From Dipteris shenzhenensis (lineage: Eukaryota > Polypodiophyta > Polypodiopsida > Gleicheniales), in the NCBI GenBank assembly GCA_047967505.1, contig CM106539.1: a DNA stretch of 64,000 bases. One strand, written 5' to 3'. Position 1 is the first letter of the stretch, and each line of letters starts with the position of its first letter. The notes beneath the pieces were generated by a model. That model was not told where the DNA came from and did no database searches. It saw nothing but the letters and a program-made list of their open reading frames with translations. Position numbers and translations under genes: made by a program. Shown in pieces: positions 1-11,117 of this stretch.

Positions 1-244
1 TACAATACTATGCACCATCTTCAATATGGTGATGGATCTCCAGTATCCATCATAGTCACATCCAGTGACAGGTTGTCGGAAGCTAATGCATGGGGTAGGC
101 TTCACCTACATGAAATTACGAGTCAAATGACTATCCTACTGGACCACCCTCCACCTGATATTAATTTATCAACATGCTGTACGAGATTGATGACGCCCCT
201 AACACCTTCAATGGCCTTGGGGGTGAGCCTTGGTGTGTTAGGTT

Positions 245-434
245 GTGATGCTTAGTTTTACAAGGATAGATCAAGATCACATAGCTTTTCTGAGGTGGAA
301 GTGATCTTCAAAACCAAATTCTTGAGTGCTAGAGCAGCTTGCATGCTCTCTTGGAGGTCGCGCAGTTGACGGTGCTCCTGGAAGCCAGTTCTCATCATTT
401 GATTCTGAGCCCCCTCAGTTCGCAATTGCTTCTA
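245..434 (-). other. possible coding remnant, unknown
   Basis: The minus strand is open for about 60 codons and ends in a stop. The predicted peptide is rich in Gln, Arg, Leu and Glu, as in a coiled coil (it contains QEHRQLRDLQESMQAAL). A possible AG acceptor lies at its left end, exactly where the LTR fragment begins, so it could be an exon or gag piece cut by that insertion. I do not recognise the family. Confidence 0.2.
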
Positions 435-436
435 AC

Positions 437-628
437 AAGGGCTAAAATGACGACATGTGGCAGAGGGAACCATCTAGGCAGTTGTGGGTTTTGTGGATAG
501 GCATGAGAGACAAAAATTACGTATCAAGATGAAACATGCGATCCACGAAGTTGGCTGGGTGGAGATACGAGATGCCATCGCCCGTGATTGACAAAATCGA
601 AGTAGAGAATTAGCAAAGGTTCGTTTCA
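437..628 (+). mobile_element. truncated gypsy LTR (3' part)
   Basis: About 190 bp match, in opposite orientation, the inner part of the LTR at 13172-13622. The fragment ends in TTCGTTTCA, the expected 3' LTR end with terminal CA. No tRNA-Met primer site follows, so it is the end of a 3' LTR or of a solo LTR. Its 5' part is missing. Confidence 0.75.
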
Positions 629-1079
629 GCAGGTGGTAAAACAATAAGCAATCTACTAATGAAATAACTGACTGCATTAAAAATTTGAGTCAAGCATTAA
701 ACCACTGACCAGCCTGTAAGTTAGACCAACATAGCACATTAAACAAGTCATAGTTGTATCAGACTGCCAAGTTTCTACGGATCTTTTGTCAGGTGCCACT
801 TGATGAGACGACATTCAGAATAAAGAGGATCCCATGTTGGTAGAAATATGAATGGGCTGCCTCACATGGACTCAATATGTTAGCAGCCAACCATAAGATC
901 AGTTATGTCCAATGAAAATACCCTGGAAAATAAATAAATGATGATAATAGAACAATAATAAAGGGACCAACCATTTCAGAGGGAAAAAGCAGTAGCTACA
1001 CATGATACTAGAACTATGTCAGATTACCCGCAATGTAGAAGTGCCTCACAAATTGAAATAATAAATAGCCTCATGAGCC
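629..1079. other. no recognisable feature
   Basis: AT-rich sequence between the LTR fragment and the LINE. I see no long ORF, terminal repeat or RNA gene. Confidence 0.5.
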
Positions 1080-1159
1080 TTGGGCTGCTGCTCCTCCCCC
1101 TCTAGCTGCCCTCTCCCCTCAATCCCTCCCCCTCAGCCCTCCCCTCCCTCTCTCAAGAT

Positions 1160-3975
1160 TGATGAGGTGGGACCTGACTATCGGCGGGGGACTCCTATCA
1201 GAGGGGAAACGGCCCATTCCCATCACGGACCCAGAAATTTGGCACAGATATGCATGCTCCTTATACGACATCCCAGGTCAGATGCCACCAGATATGTCCT
1301 TTATGCCCAGACCCACTACTTGTCACTTGTTCACTGCGCAGAACGTGAGGAATGCCCTCCTTCGTCTGCACAACTGGAGAGCACCAAACCATGAGGGGCT
1401 ACGTACAGAGCACTTCGCACATGGATAGGAGGTCTTGGCCCTGGTTCAACCATGGAGTATGTCATGGGTTCCCATCTACTTGGAGCACCACCACCATTGT
1501 ACCGATACATAAGGCAGGGGACCCTATGGATACTCGAACCTACCGCACTCTCATGATTGGTCACACTTTGGCTAAGATTTATGGATCAATGTTGGAGAGG
1601 GTGATCAGTAGTTATACAGAGGATCATGGACATCGAGCTCTTGGGCAGGTGGGCTTCCGGAAGCAGCACTCCACACTGAATCATATTTTTACTGTGAGAG
1701 CCATCATCGAGGAGGCGAAGTCGAGACACCAGAATGTCTACACTTGCTTTGTGGACTCTCGGAAGGCTTTTGACACAGTCCCTCACTCTCACTTGATTAG
1801 GCGACTATAGGAGCTGCATCTCCCAGAGGTCATGATTTGGGGAGTGATGAGTCCATACGAGTCCGTCAGAGGGTGAGTCCGCGTTCCTAGGGGGCTATCA
1901 GTTTGGGTTGAGAGCACCATAGGGGTAAAGCAGGGTTGCCCCATCTCACCGACTCTCTTCGGGCTATACATTGATGAGATCACATCCTTTGTTGATCGCG
2001 TAGGAGGAGAGGGCTCCCTATTGGCTGATTTGATGGTGCAGATACTACTATATGCAGACGGCATGGTCCTCATTTCGTCCTCAACCGAGGGTTTGCAAAA
2101 ACACTAGAAGGCCTTGGAGATGTTTTGTAGAGAGAGGGACCTGACAGTCAACCTTGGGAAAACCAAGGTTATGATCTTCAACACATCCCAAGCAGTGCTT
2201 CATCAACATCGACGTCAACATAGTTTCACTTACTGTGGAGAGCCAACGGAGATAGTGCAGTCTTACACGTACCTAGGGGCGGTATTCACGGGACCAGGCT
2301 TCACGATGACCCATGCCACCAGAGCGCAACTCATGTGAGGAAAAGGGGCCCTGGCCCGCCGTTTAGAGAGACAATGCTTCCAGGCGCATTTCCAGGATCC
2401 ACCAACGAAGGGCTGGCTCTTTGACACTCTCGTGAAACCGACCGCCATGTATGCAGCACCTTTTTCGGGGAGCAACGTTTCAACTATTGACTGGAAGGGA
2501 TTTGAGAGGCTACAGGTGATCATGGGATCCATGATGATTCGAATTAAGCCTTCAGTTCCCCATTAGATCATACACAACAGTAGGCAGAGTTCGCTATGAC
2601 ACCGCTCCAGGTGGACACCCTCTTCTAGACCGTGACGTTTCTCCACAAAGTTTGGGCCCTACCTCAGTGGAGATTACTGAGATTGGCACTGGAGTCACCT
2701 CGACGCCTGGCAGAGAGAGGCTTTGATACAGCATGGTATGTGCGAGTGTCCACATGGTTTGATAGCCACGGTATCCAGATGGATAGGCTCCCCCCCTTTT
2801 AGTACAGCATGAATGCACCACCGGAGCTCCTTCCACATGATGAGATAACCGTATCATATGGTTAGACCTTCTCCAGCTTCACACATCTCGGGCTTTGGGG
2901 GGGGATCAAGAGCTTCCCATCAAGACCTAGTTCTATCATGACCACTTTCTGAGGATATCGGAGCATGGTCTCATCATCAGGCCCCAGTACCTCGAGGATA
3001 GGAGAGTTTCACACGCCTTGCGGATTGCTATTGGATAGATACAAGTCTCGTCCCATCAATTGTGGATTGAGGCTGGGAGAGCGGCCGGCATACCTAGAGA
3101 GCAGTGGGTCTGTAGACTATGCACGATGGAGGAGATCGAGAGAGAGGAGCATTTTCTATGTGTTTGTCTGGCCTACTATGAGATCCGAGGGCGATACCAC
3201 TGTCTCTTTTAGGAGGGGCTCGGTTTTGGACCACTCACACGGCTGATACATTTCCCCGACCAGATCTGCATTGGGCTTTACCTGATTGAGATGTGGAGAC
3301 ATAGAGATTCCCTTGTGCGGTAGGCCAAAGTTCAACTACAGTCGATGCCTCAGGACACCGAGCTAGACCGAGCACAGACACGCGTCACTAATTTTGACAC
3401 ATCCGAGCCAGCTCCAGATGAGATTGAGGGTGAGGAGCTCGAGGAGACGAGAGCACTATGGATCAGGAGTGAGACCCATCATCACCACGATATGGTTGGA
3501 CGAGATACGTGGAGACCACACACGACACGTGGGGCGGCTAGAGCATGCACGATTGAGGTTCGACCTATCTCAGCCCTCCTCAGAGGGGACCACCAGAGAC
3601 GAGGCATTACTCTCGATGTAGCCCATCGGACACACAGATCCAAGAGAGCGCACCCCCCGCCACCATGGGAGACAACCCGACAGAAAAATATGTGAGCTCT
3701 TTGCATCACATCAGAGGGCCATCAGGGAGCCGGGCTATATAGAGCCTCCACATGTACTTGGAGCTCTGGTTCTGAGTAGTTGATTGCCCTCTGTTTTCTA
3801 CTAGTTGTACTAGGGGTTTTTCATCATTTTTATCATTTAGCACTCAGCAAGGGCCTTAGTGTGCCCTTTGCTTCAGCCCACATTGGCTTGTATGGGTTAC
3901 ATATATCTTGTATATCTGTCTCATAGACCCGCGAGGTCTCCTGAAGACATTAATACAACTTTCTTTCTTTCAGCC
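1160..3975 (+). mobile_element. LINE family B copy 1, 5'-truncated
   Basis: A non-LTR retrotransposon fragment covering ORF2 from before the reverse transcriptase to the 3' end. Visible blocks are the RT N-terminal part (PIHKAGDPMDTRTYR), a FVDSRKAFDTVPH block (RT motif A), a [18 protein letters not shown] block, and a degraded C-terminal CX2C...H...C zinc motif near 3110-3180. It ends with a 3' UTR and a short TTTC tail at about 3955-3975 rather than poly(A), as in RTE-like LINEs. Copies of the same family lie at 32878-33752, 38410-43998, 59659-60681 and 61089-61369. The clade assignment is inference. Confidence 0.85.
1170..3246 (+). pseudogene. LINE B ORF2 (RT and C-terminal zinc motif), broken
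   Basis: The reading frame is recoverable only in pieces (1352-1810, 1910-2100, 2114-2338, 2340-2560, 2965-3246), separated by stops and frameshifts. The catalytic YADD is YADG at 2051-2062, which removes one of the two metal-binding aspartates. Order of blocks: upstream linker, fingers, palm motif A, GVKQG motif, YADG, thumb ([12 protein letters not shown]), then a C-terminal region with REQWVCRLC-like cysteines. It matches the longer copy at 40040-43560. Not functional. Confidence 0.85.
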
Positions 3976-4350
3976 CCTCCCCCTCAGCCCATCCCTTTCG
4001 CAGCCCTCCCTTCCCCGCCTCCCTCTCCCGGTCTCTCCCTCCCCATCTCTCCTCTACCCCTCTCCGCCTCCCCTCTCCCCGCCTCCTACCCCCCTCCCGT
4101 CTCCCTCCTCTCCGCCTCCCCCCTCTCCACCTACTCCCTCCCTGCCTTCCCCCTCCCCGCTTCCGCCTCCCTCCTCTCTGCATCCTCCTCTCGACTGCCT
4201 TCTCCTCCTCCCGACTGCCTCTCCCCCCCAGCAGCCCCTCCCCACCTCCTCCCTCTCTCTCATCATTTTCGTCATCCTCCCTCTCTTCCTCCACCTCCTC
4301 CTCAGTCCCCTCCTCCTCAGCCCTCCCTCCTACTACTACTCCTGAGCCCA
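3976..4350 (+). repeat. 370-bp polypyrimidine tract
   Basis: Almost every base on the plus strand is C or T, as irregular CCCTCC, CTCCC and TCTCC units. It lies directly between the TTTC tail of the upstream LINE and the ORF1 of the next. The long Pro/Ser-rich frames through it (3859-4485 and 3908-4345) are a by-product of composition. It may be part of the 5' UTR of the LINE A copy. Confidence 0.85.
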
Positions 4351-4424
4351 CCCTCCTCCTCCTTCCTTATTGGGCAGCTTAGCGCAGAAGGAACACCTGT
4401 TCGAGTTGGCCTCACTCACCTCAA

Positions 4425-5327
4425 TTGGCGATGGCTCAGCCTTCAGCCAATCTCCGTCCACTCCCACCGGCCACGAAAACAGTGATTTTTTCAAAAGATG
4501 AGTTGCAGCAGCTTAAGAAAGACGCAGAGCAAGAAAGTTCGACATCACTCTTTGCTCACATCCATGGGTCCCACTCTTCCAGATTACAGGCTAGGAACCG
4601 GATGCTCTCCGCTCTACCTGAAGACCTCTTAGGACACCTCACAGATGTTCGTCTGCTTGGGCAAGGATTCTTCCAGGTTGTTTTTAACTCCTTGGAGGTA
4701 GCAATTACAGTGCTTCAGGCTAGTCCGTTAGCACTAAGCTCCAGGAGGATTTTTTTGACCCCTTTCTCATTGGGGTTTGAATCTGTCGAGGAGGATAGCC
4801 GAACGATGTCACTCTTCATCAGATTTCTCAGCCTTACCATCAACTTTTGCATTCCATTGGAGCCGCCTTTGGGATGGTTATCGAGATCCCCCCTCTCCCT
4901 GGGATGCCTTCCTTAGCAGCAGAGGCAGTCAGGTTAGATGGGGTATCGCGTGTTAGGATCATTGTCTTTGACCCTAACATCTCGGATGACCACGTTATGC
5001 TTCAGCGTCCAGACGGTTCTTTCTTCAGACAGAGAGTCGAGATTGCAAGGAGACAGGATCAGTGTAGGATTTGCAGGACCCTTGGGCACTTTGCCAGAGA
5101 TTGCCCAAGGAAAAGAAAGAAGAAAAGAACTAAAAGGTCCACAGGTGCATCTCATAGCTCCACCCGACCTGGACCTCCCTCACGACCAGCTCCGTATCCT
5201 ATCTCTTCCCATGCTACTGGACCTTCGACTTCACAGCTAGGACCGTTAGCCTCTTGTCCTTGTACTTCTTCAGAGCAGCCAGGACCATCAGTCTCTCGTC
5301 CTGTACTTCAGTGCAGACAGGACAGTT
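4425..5327 (+). pseudogene. LINE A ORF1, gag-like, DUF4283 type with CCHC
   Basis: The ORF starts MAMAQPSANL and carries a block typical of the DUF4283 domain of plant LINE ORF1 (GQGFFQVVF, then RRIFLTPFSLGF at about residues 80-115). A frameshift near 4830-4850 moves the frame to one starting around 4847. That frame contains a CX2CX4HX4C zinc knuckle at 5063-5104 (CRICRTLGHFARDC), a basic stretch (RKRKKKRTKR) and a Ser/Pro-rich tail ending at a stop near 5327. In this family ORF1 binds the element RNA. The frameshift makes this copy non-functional. Confidence 0.85.
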
Positions 5328-5358
5328 AGCACGTCTTGTTTCTGACGTCCCCCGTTAG

Positions 5359-7085
5359 GTGCCTGTCAAAGTTGGTGAGCTAGTTCCACCTCAGGCTACC
5401 ACTGATGGCGCCGCGGACCCGTCTCTTCAGGCAGGAGACATTCTTGTCCTGGTTCCATGTGCTAATGAGACTGCTCCTGCCCCTTCAAGTGTTCATGTGA
5501 AGGAGCGCTCACCTAAGGAGATCGTTGTGGTAGAGACTTGTGTGTTACTTGAGTATAATGCCAAAGTCGTGGCCAAGGTCATGCAGCACCAACCTCCTTC
5601 TCTTGCACTTCTGTCTACACCTGATAGAGGTAAGGGGGCTATTGGTTTCACTCCTCCATCCGCATGGCTCCTTCGCACTCTTGCGCCAGAGGTACCTCGC
5701 AAGAATTCATTTTCAGTTCTGATAGACTTGGCAGAGTTTGAGGCAGAGGAGGAGTTTGTACCCTCTACGCTCGGGGGGCACATCTTTCAGACATCGTGGA
5801 CAGAATTTCCTCTTCAGCATGTGTGGGTGTGCTATCCCCAGTGGACTTCCCTCCTCTTGATAGGAGGAACTTTTCTCAGGAGAGGGCTTTCTCTACTACC
5901 AGATTGGGTAGGATCTTCCATCCGGCCTCTTCCTCTCGTAGATGAGGATTGTCAGTTGGAATGTTCAGGGTCTCGGGGTGTACCTCACTGCGGCCATAGG
6001 CAGCTGATTCGTAACCAACTTCGTCCAGGTGTTACTGGGAACCCATTGATATTCTTATGATTCAGGAACACAAATTGGATGTCATGGATTGTGCCAAGTC
6101 GGGTAAGCTTCTCTTAGGCCATACTTTTTGGTCACCTGCCTTGGGCACTAGGGGGTGCTTGCATCTCTATTTCTTCTTCTATACTCTCCTTGGTGATTGG
6201 ACACGGAATCATAGTCCCTTCTAGAGCTCAGTTGATTATACTTTTGATTGGTGGGCATAAGGTTGGTCTTTTAAACCTTTATGCACCCAATTCTAGAGGG
6301 GATCGTGTCCTATGGAAGGAACTACTCTCTTGGTCACATATTGCACATGCTTGGATTATAGAGCTAAGTGGATTATACTTTTGATTGGTGGTCTTTTAAA
6401 CCTTTATCTAGAGGGGATCGTGTCCTATGGAAGGAACTGCTCTCTTGGTCACATATTGCACATGCTTGGATTATAGGGGGCGATTTCAACATGGTTGAAA
6501 TGCTCTCAAACAAAAGGGGTGGTAGGGAAGGTCATATCCACTCCCTAGAGAGAGCAGCTTGGGATGCCTTCCTTTATTAGTATAGTGGCAAGGATGCTTG
6601 GCATGATGATTCTTTTCACACTTAGCCACATTCTCTCCTGTTTTCTTGGTCGAATAGGAGATTGCAGATGCCTATCTATGAACGGATTGACAGATTTTAT
6701 GTGGATGATTGGGCTCTTGACAGAGGTGGTACAGTTAGCATTGCAACTGGGGTGTCCACTTCGGATCATTTTCTAGTGATTCTGATGGTTTCAGATCCTC
6801 ATGTGAATGGCCGCTCTGCTAGTGTTAGGATTCCATATGCCTTTTATACAGAGGAGAGCTTTACAGAGACAATGTTGAGGACTTGGGTATCTCATATGCA
6901 TGTTGGGCAGCTTTCTCCGCTAGACTTAGCTGTAGCCCTCCCTGGTATTAGCGACTTTTATCTTTCAGTTGCTCGTATCAGGAGGGGTGAGATTCTCAGG
7001 CGTGAGATAGGTATCCGTCAGCAGTGGGCTGAATTGTAGAGGGTTGATACTCCTCTGATCCATGCATCTTAGAAACCAAAGCGAG
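5359..7085 (+). pseudogene. LINE A ORF2 endonuclease domain, broken
   Basis: An apurinic/apyrimidinic-type endonuclease begins at about 5948 with MRIVSWNVQGLG, the usual start of this domain in plant LINEs. Further blocks are LMIQEHKLD (catalytic Glu, about 6060), LLNLYAPN (about 6270), WIIGGDFNMVE (Asp and Asn, about 6465-6500) and a C-terminal RIDRFYVDDW...SDHFLVIL block (6680-6780) with the catalytic Asp-His pair. Stops and frameshifts separate the blocks, and 6224-6475 is tandemly duplicated. The 5359-5940 stretch is open but not conserved, probably linker. Confidence 0.8.
6224..6475 (+). repeat. tandem duplication inside LINE endonuclease
   Basis: The unit 6224-6360 (137 bp, starting GAGCTCAGTTGATTATACTT) is repeated at 6361-6475, where it lacks 22 bp (removing CATAAGGTTG and ATGCACCCAATT). 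Both units end at the same TTGGATTATA. The duplication disrupts the domain between two conserved blocks. Confidence 0.9.
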
Positions 7086-7088
7086 TAA

Positions 7089-7970
7089 GTGTGTCCTCCT
7101 GAAAGCCCCTGTCTACCCTGTCATAAGCTTTCTCAAAGTCCAAGAGTAGAATGGCCAGCCTGTGGCCATTATGCATGGCCCAGTCAAAAGCCTCCCAAAA
7201 TGAGAAGATGTTGTCAAAGATGCTCCTGCCATGCACAAAGCCCGTCTATGTATCATGGAAAGATCTGGCAGAAAGGGCTGCAAATGAAGGCTGACAGCTT
7301 TTGCTAAGATTTTTTACAAAGTACCCAGCAAAGTAATCGGTCTCCACTAAGACACTAAATTCCTGCAACCCCCTTTCGGAATCAAATGAATGAGGCCCTC
7401 CGTAAGTGAGTCTAGCATCTCACCCGAGTCCCAAACACCTTGCAGGGCTGAAGTAATGTGATCCTCAATCTGATCCCAAAAAGTAATTAAAAATAACAAG
7501 GTAAGTCCATTTGAACCAGGACACTTGCCCTTGTGAAGGGAAGAGAGAGCAATCATGAACTCTGTGTTGGTGAAGGGTGAATCAAGTGAGACAGTCATAT
7601 CCCCAGTCACCAACCCAAGTAATTGCTCCCAAATAATCACTCTAGCATCATCTGTCACCTGAGTGTCAGGATCTGCTGTAAGAAGGGAGGCATAGAAATC
7701 GGTGGCAACCTACAAGACGGTATCCAAATGTGTCAGAAGAACTCTGCATGAGTCAACAAGCCATGAGACAGACGCTCTCCTTAGTATGTTTGGGGCCAAG
7801 AGTAGATAAGAACTGCTTGTTGACTCTGCCTCCCGTCTGAGTCTAAAATGACTCTCTGGCATGAAAGGCATACTCTGCTCTCTTATCTAAAAGTGACTAC
7901 TGCTGGGCCCTTGTTGCAGCAAGGCGCTCTTGAATCCAAGCATCTGTAGGCCTCTTCTGCTCCTCTCTCT
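7089..7970 (-). mobile_element. LINE A reverse-transcriptase fragment, inverted
   Basis: On the minus strand this reads as a LINE RT: ATDFYASLL near 7710, then KGKCPGSNGLT, then GLIHLIPKGG, then an FVHGRSIFDNIFSFWEA block and LLLDFEKAYDRVDRGF near 7100-7130 (palm motif A). Stops and frameshifts interrupt it. The order matches 46640-47540 in the longer copy. It abuts a plus-strand endonuclease half on the left and the end of a gypsy integrase on the right, so both edges are rearrangement or insertion junctions. Confidence 0.8.
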
Positions 7971-9195
7971 GGAGAGCAATTATCCTCTATCTCCTGAAAC
8001 AAAACCACACCTTCGATTAGTGAGTCACCAGTATGCAAAAATTTCTTTAAACGAGAAACATGAAACACTGGGTGCACCTTACACCCCGGTGGTAATTCTA
8101 ATTTATAGGCTACCTTGCCTATTCTTTTTAGAATTAACCACGGCCCACAGTATCCAGGTGATAACTTAGCACACTCTCCTGAAGTCAACGACTTCAAGTG
8201 CGAAGGAACTCTGAGAAAAACTTTTTCTCCTTTCTTAAATACTCTGATTGAACAGTTTTCATCCGCATACACCTTGGCTCTATCCATAGCCTGGCGGATA
8301 TTAGCTCCCGCATCTGAACTACAAAGTTCGCGGCACTAGGCACTTTCTGAGGTACCCCAACTATAGTTGGATTTGCTGGTCTATAACCATAGTTCAGCTC
8401 AAACGGACTGAACCCTGTAGAGGAATGTTTTCTATCATTGTAGGCAAACTCCAACAATGGCAACCACTTGTCCCATGTATGTTGCCTCAATGAGACATAT
8501 GCTCTCAGCATATCCTCTAAAGTCTGGTTGACTCTCTCTGTCTGACCATCCGTCTCAGGATGATCCCCACTACTCATTCCCAACTCAGTCCTTAGTGTCT
8601 CAAAAACCACGGTCCAAAAATGACCGGTAAATCTAACATCTCTGTCTGACACTATGGATCTAGGCAATCCATGCAGACGAAATAAATGTCTAATAAACAA
8701 ATCCGCCACTTGCGGGGCACTAACAGACTCTCTAGTCGGAATGAAGTGAGCCATCTTGGTTAGACGATCAACCACCACAAGGATAGAATCATACCCTCCT
8801 TGTGTCGTAGGCAGCCCTACAATAAAGTCCATGGAAATGCTCTCCCACTTACTTAGTGGTATCTCCAAGGGCTGTAAAAGACCGGGTGGCTTCACCCGCT
8901 CGGCCTTACTTACTTGACACGAGAAACACCGTGTCACATATTCATGAATATGCTTTTTCATCTTTGGCCAAAAGAAATCTCGCTTCACGAGATCATATGT
9001 CTTCTCGACCCCTGGATGTCCCGCACATGGGCTATCATGGCACTGTCGAATGACTCTCTGCCTGAGATCATTCTGACTAGGTACTACTACCTTGCCATTT
9101 CTTTTCAGCATACCATCCCTTATGGTTAATCTTGCATAAGTTTGGCCTTTTCTGGATGCCAGGTCATCCTTTTCATTTTCCCCGGGTTTTAACAC
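7971..9195 (-). pseudogene. gypsy 1 integrase
   Basis: The N-terminal HHCC zinc domain is seen in CAGHPGVEKTYDLV and CFSCQVSKAE. The catalytic core has the first Asp in SMDFIVGLP, the second in SIVSDRDVRF and the Glu in TERVNQTLED. The C-terminal domain (YCGPWLILKRIGKVAYKLEL, then HPVFHVSRLKKF) follows after a frameshift near 8200-8290. A stop at 9217 separates this from the RNase H frame. The end merges into LINE sequence around 7970. Confidence 0.88.
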
Positions 9196-9216
9196 ATGAG
9201 CTTTAGGCCATAAGTT

Positions 9217-10813
9217 CTAGACAAACTCATCCACCTTTTGAGTTTCTCTGATCTCGGTCATTAGAGCACTCTCTAATATCATGAAACTCAGGTTATGCAT
9301 AATGCGAGACAAAGCATCAGCAACCTTATTATCTTTTCCTCTTCGGTACCGAATCGTTAAATTAAACTCCTGCATGAGCTCTGCCCACCTAGCTTGGCGG
9401 CCCCTCAAGTCAAGCTGTTTACAAAAATGTTTCAGAGTATCATGATCCACATCCACATAAAACTCTGAACCATACAAATAATGCCTCCATGTTTTCAAAG
9501 CATGGATAACAGCATACAACTCCAATTCATGAGTTGGCCAATTCCTTTGAGAGAGAGAAAGCTTCTTGCTTTCAAAGGCTACTGGCCTTCCCTCTTGAAG
9601 GAGAACTGCTCCTACCGCAATGCCACTTGCATCGGTTTCTAGGAACAACGGTTTCTGGGGATCAACTATTTTTAACACCGGTCTTGTGACCACAGCTTGT
9701 TTTATGGTGTTAAAACTTTCTTGTTGATTCTGTCCCCATATAAAAGGTACTTTATCTGAGGTCAGATCAGTCAATGGCGATACTATTTCGGAATATCCTT
9801 TGATATACCTTCTATAAAACTGGACAAATCCCAAGAATGAGCGCAACGCAGTCAGACTTTGAGGGATTGGCCAAGTTAGTATCGCAGCCACTTTCTTCGG
9901 ATCCATTTCTACCCCCTGTGGAGTAATTATGTACCCTAAATATTTAAGCCTAACCATACACAGTATAGTTTTCTTTTTATTTACATAAAGACTGGCTTTC
10001 CTCAAAGTACTGAACACTATTTTCAAGTGTTCACGATGCTCAGTAATACTTTTACTGAACACTAGAATATCGTCAATAAAATGTACTACAAACTTTCCGA
10101 TATACGGACGTAGTAAATCGTTCATAAGCATGACGAATGTCGTTGGAGCATTGGTAAGTCTAAAGGACATTACCAAAAAATCGTAATGACCAAACCTGCT
10201 TCTAAAAGTGGTTTTATGCACATCCTCGGCTCTAGCCACACTTAAGATCTATCTTGCTGAAAATCACGGCTCCATGTAATGCATCTAGCAAATCATCAAT
10301 CCGAGACATCGGATACCTGTGCTTAACAGTGATATTATTCAATGCTCTGTAATCTATACAGAGGCGAAACGTATCATCCTTTTTCTTCTTTAATATCACT
10401 GGCGAAGCAAAAGGTGAGAAACTTGGTTGAATCTGTCCCAACTTGAGGTATTCTTCCAGTTGTCTACGCACCTCCGCCTCTTCAGTAAAACTCATTCTAT
10501 AGGGAGGTCTATTTACAGGTTCTGCCCCCGGGATCAGTTCAATCTTATGCTGAACTTTCCGCTCTGGAGGTAACCCATAAGGTAGTTCATCCCTAAAACA
10601 TTCAAAGAACTTCTCTGATATTTCTTTAGCCAACTCGGCCAATTCCCCATCTTGGGTAGCCTCAGTGCTAGTCGATGCATCATCAATCGACTCTACCGAT
10701 GCTATACACAGACACAGAAACTCTTTCGGAGTCTTCCGAATTTCCATGGCTGAAATCAATGGTCCTCGAGGTAAATCCTTTTCACCTCGCAAAACATATT
10801 CTACCCCGTTCAT
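9217..10813 (-). pseudogene. gypsy 1 reverse transcriptase and RNase H
   Basis: The RT starts with [18 protein letters not shown] and continues through [11 protein letters not shown] and SRIDDLL to FSKIDLKCG, where a stop or frameshift near 10232 breaks it. The next frame carries TNAPTTFV and the catalytic box as FIDD (10069-10080), then YLGYIIT and RRYIKGYS. RNase H follows with FLETDASG, HELELYAVIHAL and VDVDHDTLKH, holding the expected acidic residues. One of the better preserved coding regions here, but interrupted. Confidence 0.9.
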
Positions 10814-10841
10814 CTTGAACTGATAAATATGCTTTTTCCAA

Positions 10842-11102
10842 TCAATGGCTGGATTTTTTCAAAATGCCTAGGGCTATATCTGCGTGAGCAAGTCTGGTCA
10901 ATTCAAAGTCCAGCTTCTCAACATAGTCCTGAATTCGAAGTTCCAACTGGGTAACCCTTTGGTCCCATACTTCAGTTGAACTTCTGTTCGCCATCCTGAC
11001 CGTATAAGCATAGTCAGACGGACTAGTTTTCAACTTGAGCCTCTTAATAAGCTTCGAGTTGATTACATTGTGTGTTGACGCTGAGTCAAACAACACAATC
11101 AC
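10842..11102 (-). pseudogene. gypsy 1 aspartic protease
   Basis: A retropepsin-like domain of about 86 residues. The active-site motif reads FDSASTHNVI, coded at about 11079-11087, where gypsy proteases usually have DSG or DTG; the Gly is replaced by Ala. It lies between gag and RT as expected. It ends before the second half of a normal protease, so it is also truncated or frameshifted. Confidence 0.75.
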
Positions 11103-11117
11103 ATCATGACTGGCTAC

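Larger units (their letters stand above)
4425..7085 (+). mobile_element. LINE family A copy 1 (ORF1 and endonuclease)
   Basis: The 5' half of a plant L1-type LINE: a gag-like ORF1 with zinc knuckle, then the start of ORF2 with an apurinic endonuclease domain. It breaks at about 7085, where a LINE RT fragment begins in the opposite orientation, so RT and tail are missing from this copy. The other long copy of the family (44040-49217) supplies the missing order. Confidence 0.85.

Noticed and set aside
10-255. 81-codon ORF at the left edge
   Set aside because: No recognisable domain, start context or splice signals.
3859-4485. Long Pro/Ser-rich ORFs through the pyrimidine tract
   Set aside because: All frames stay open because the tract lacks A and G, so stops cannot form. 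No conserved motif.
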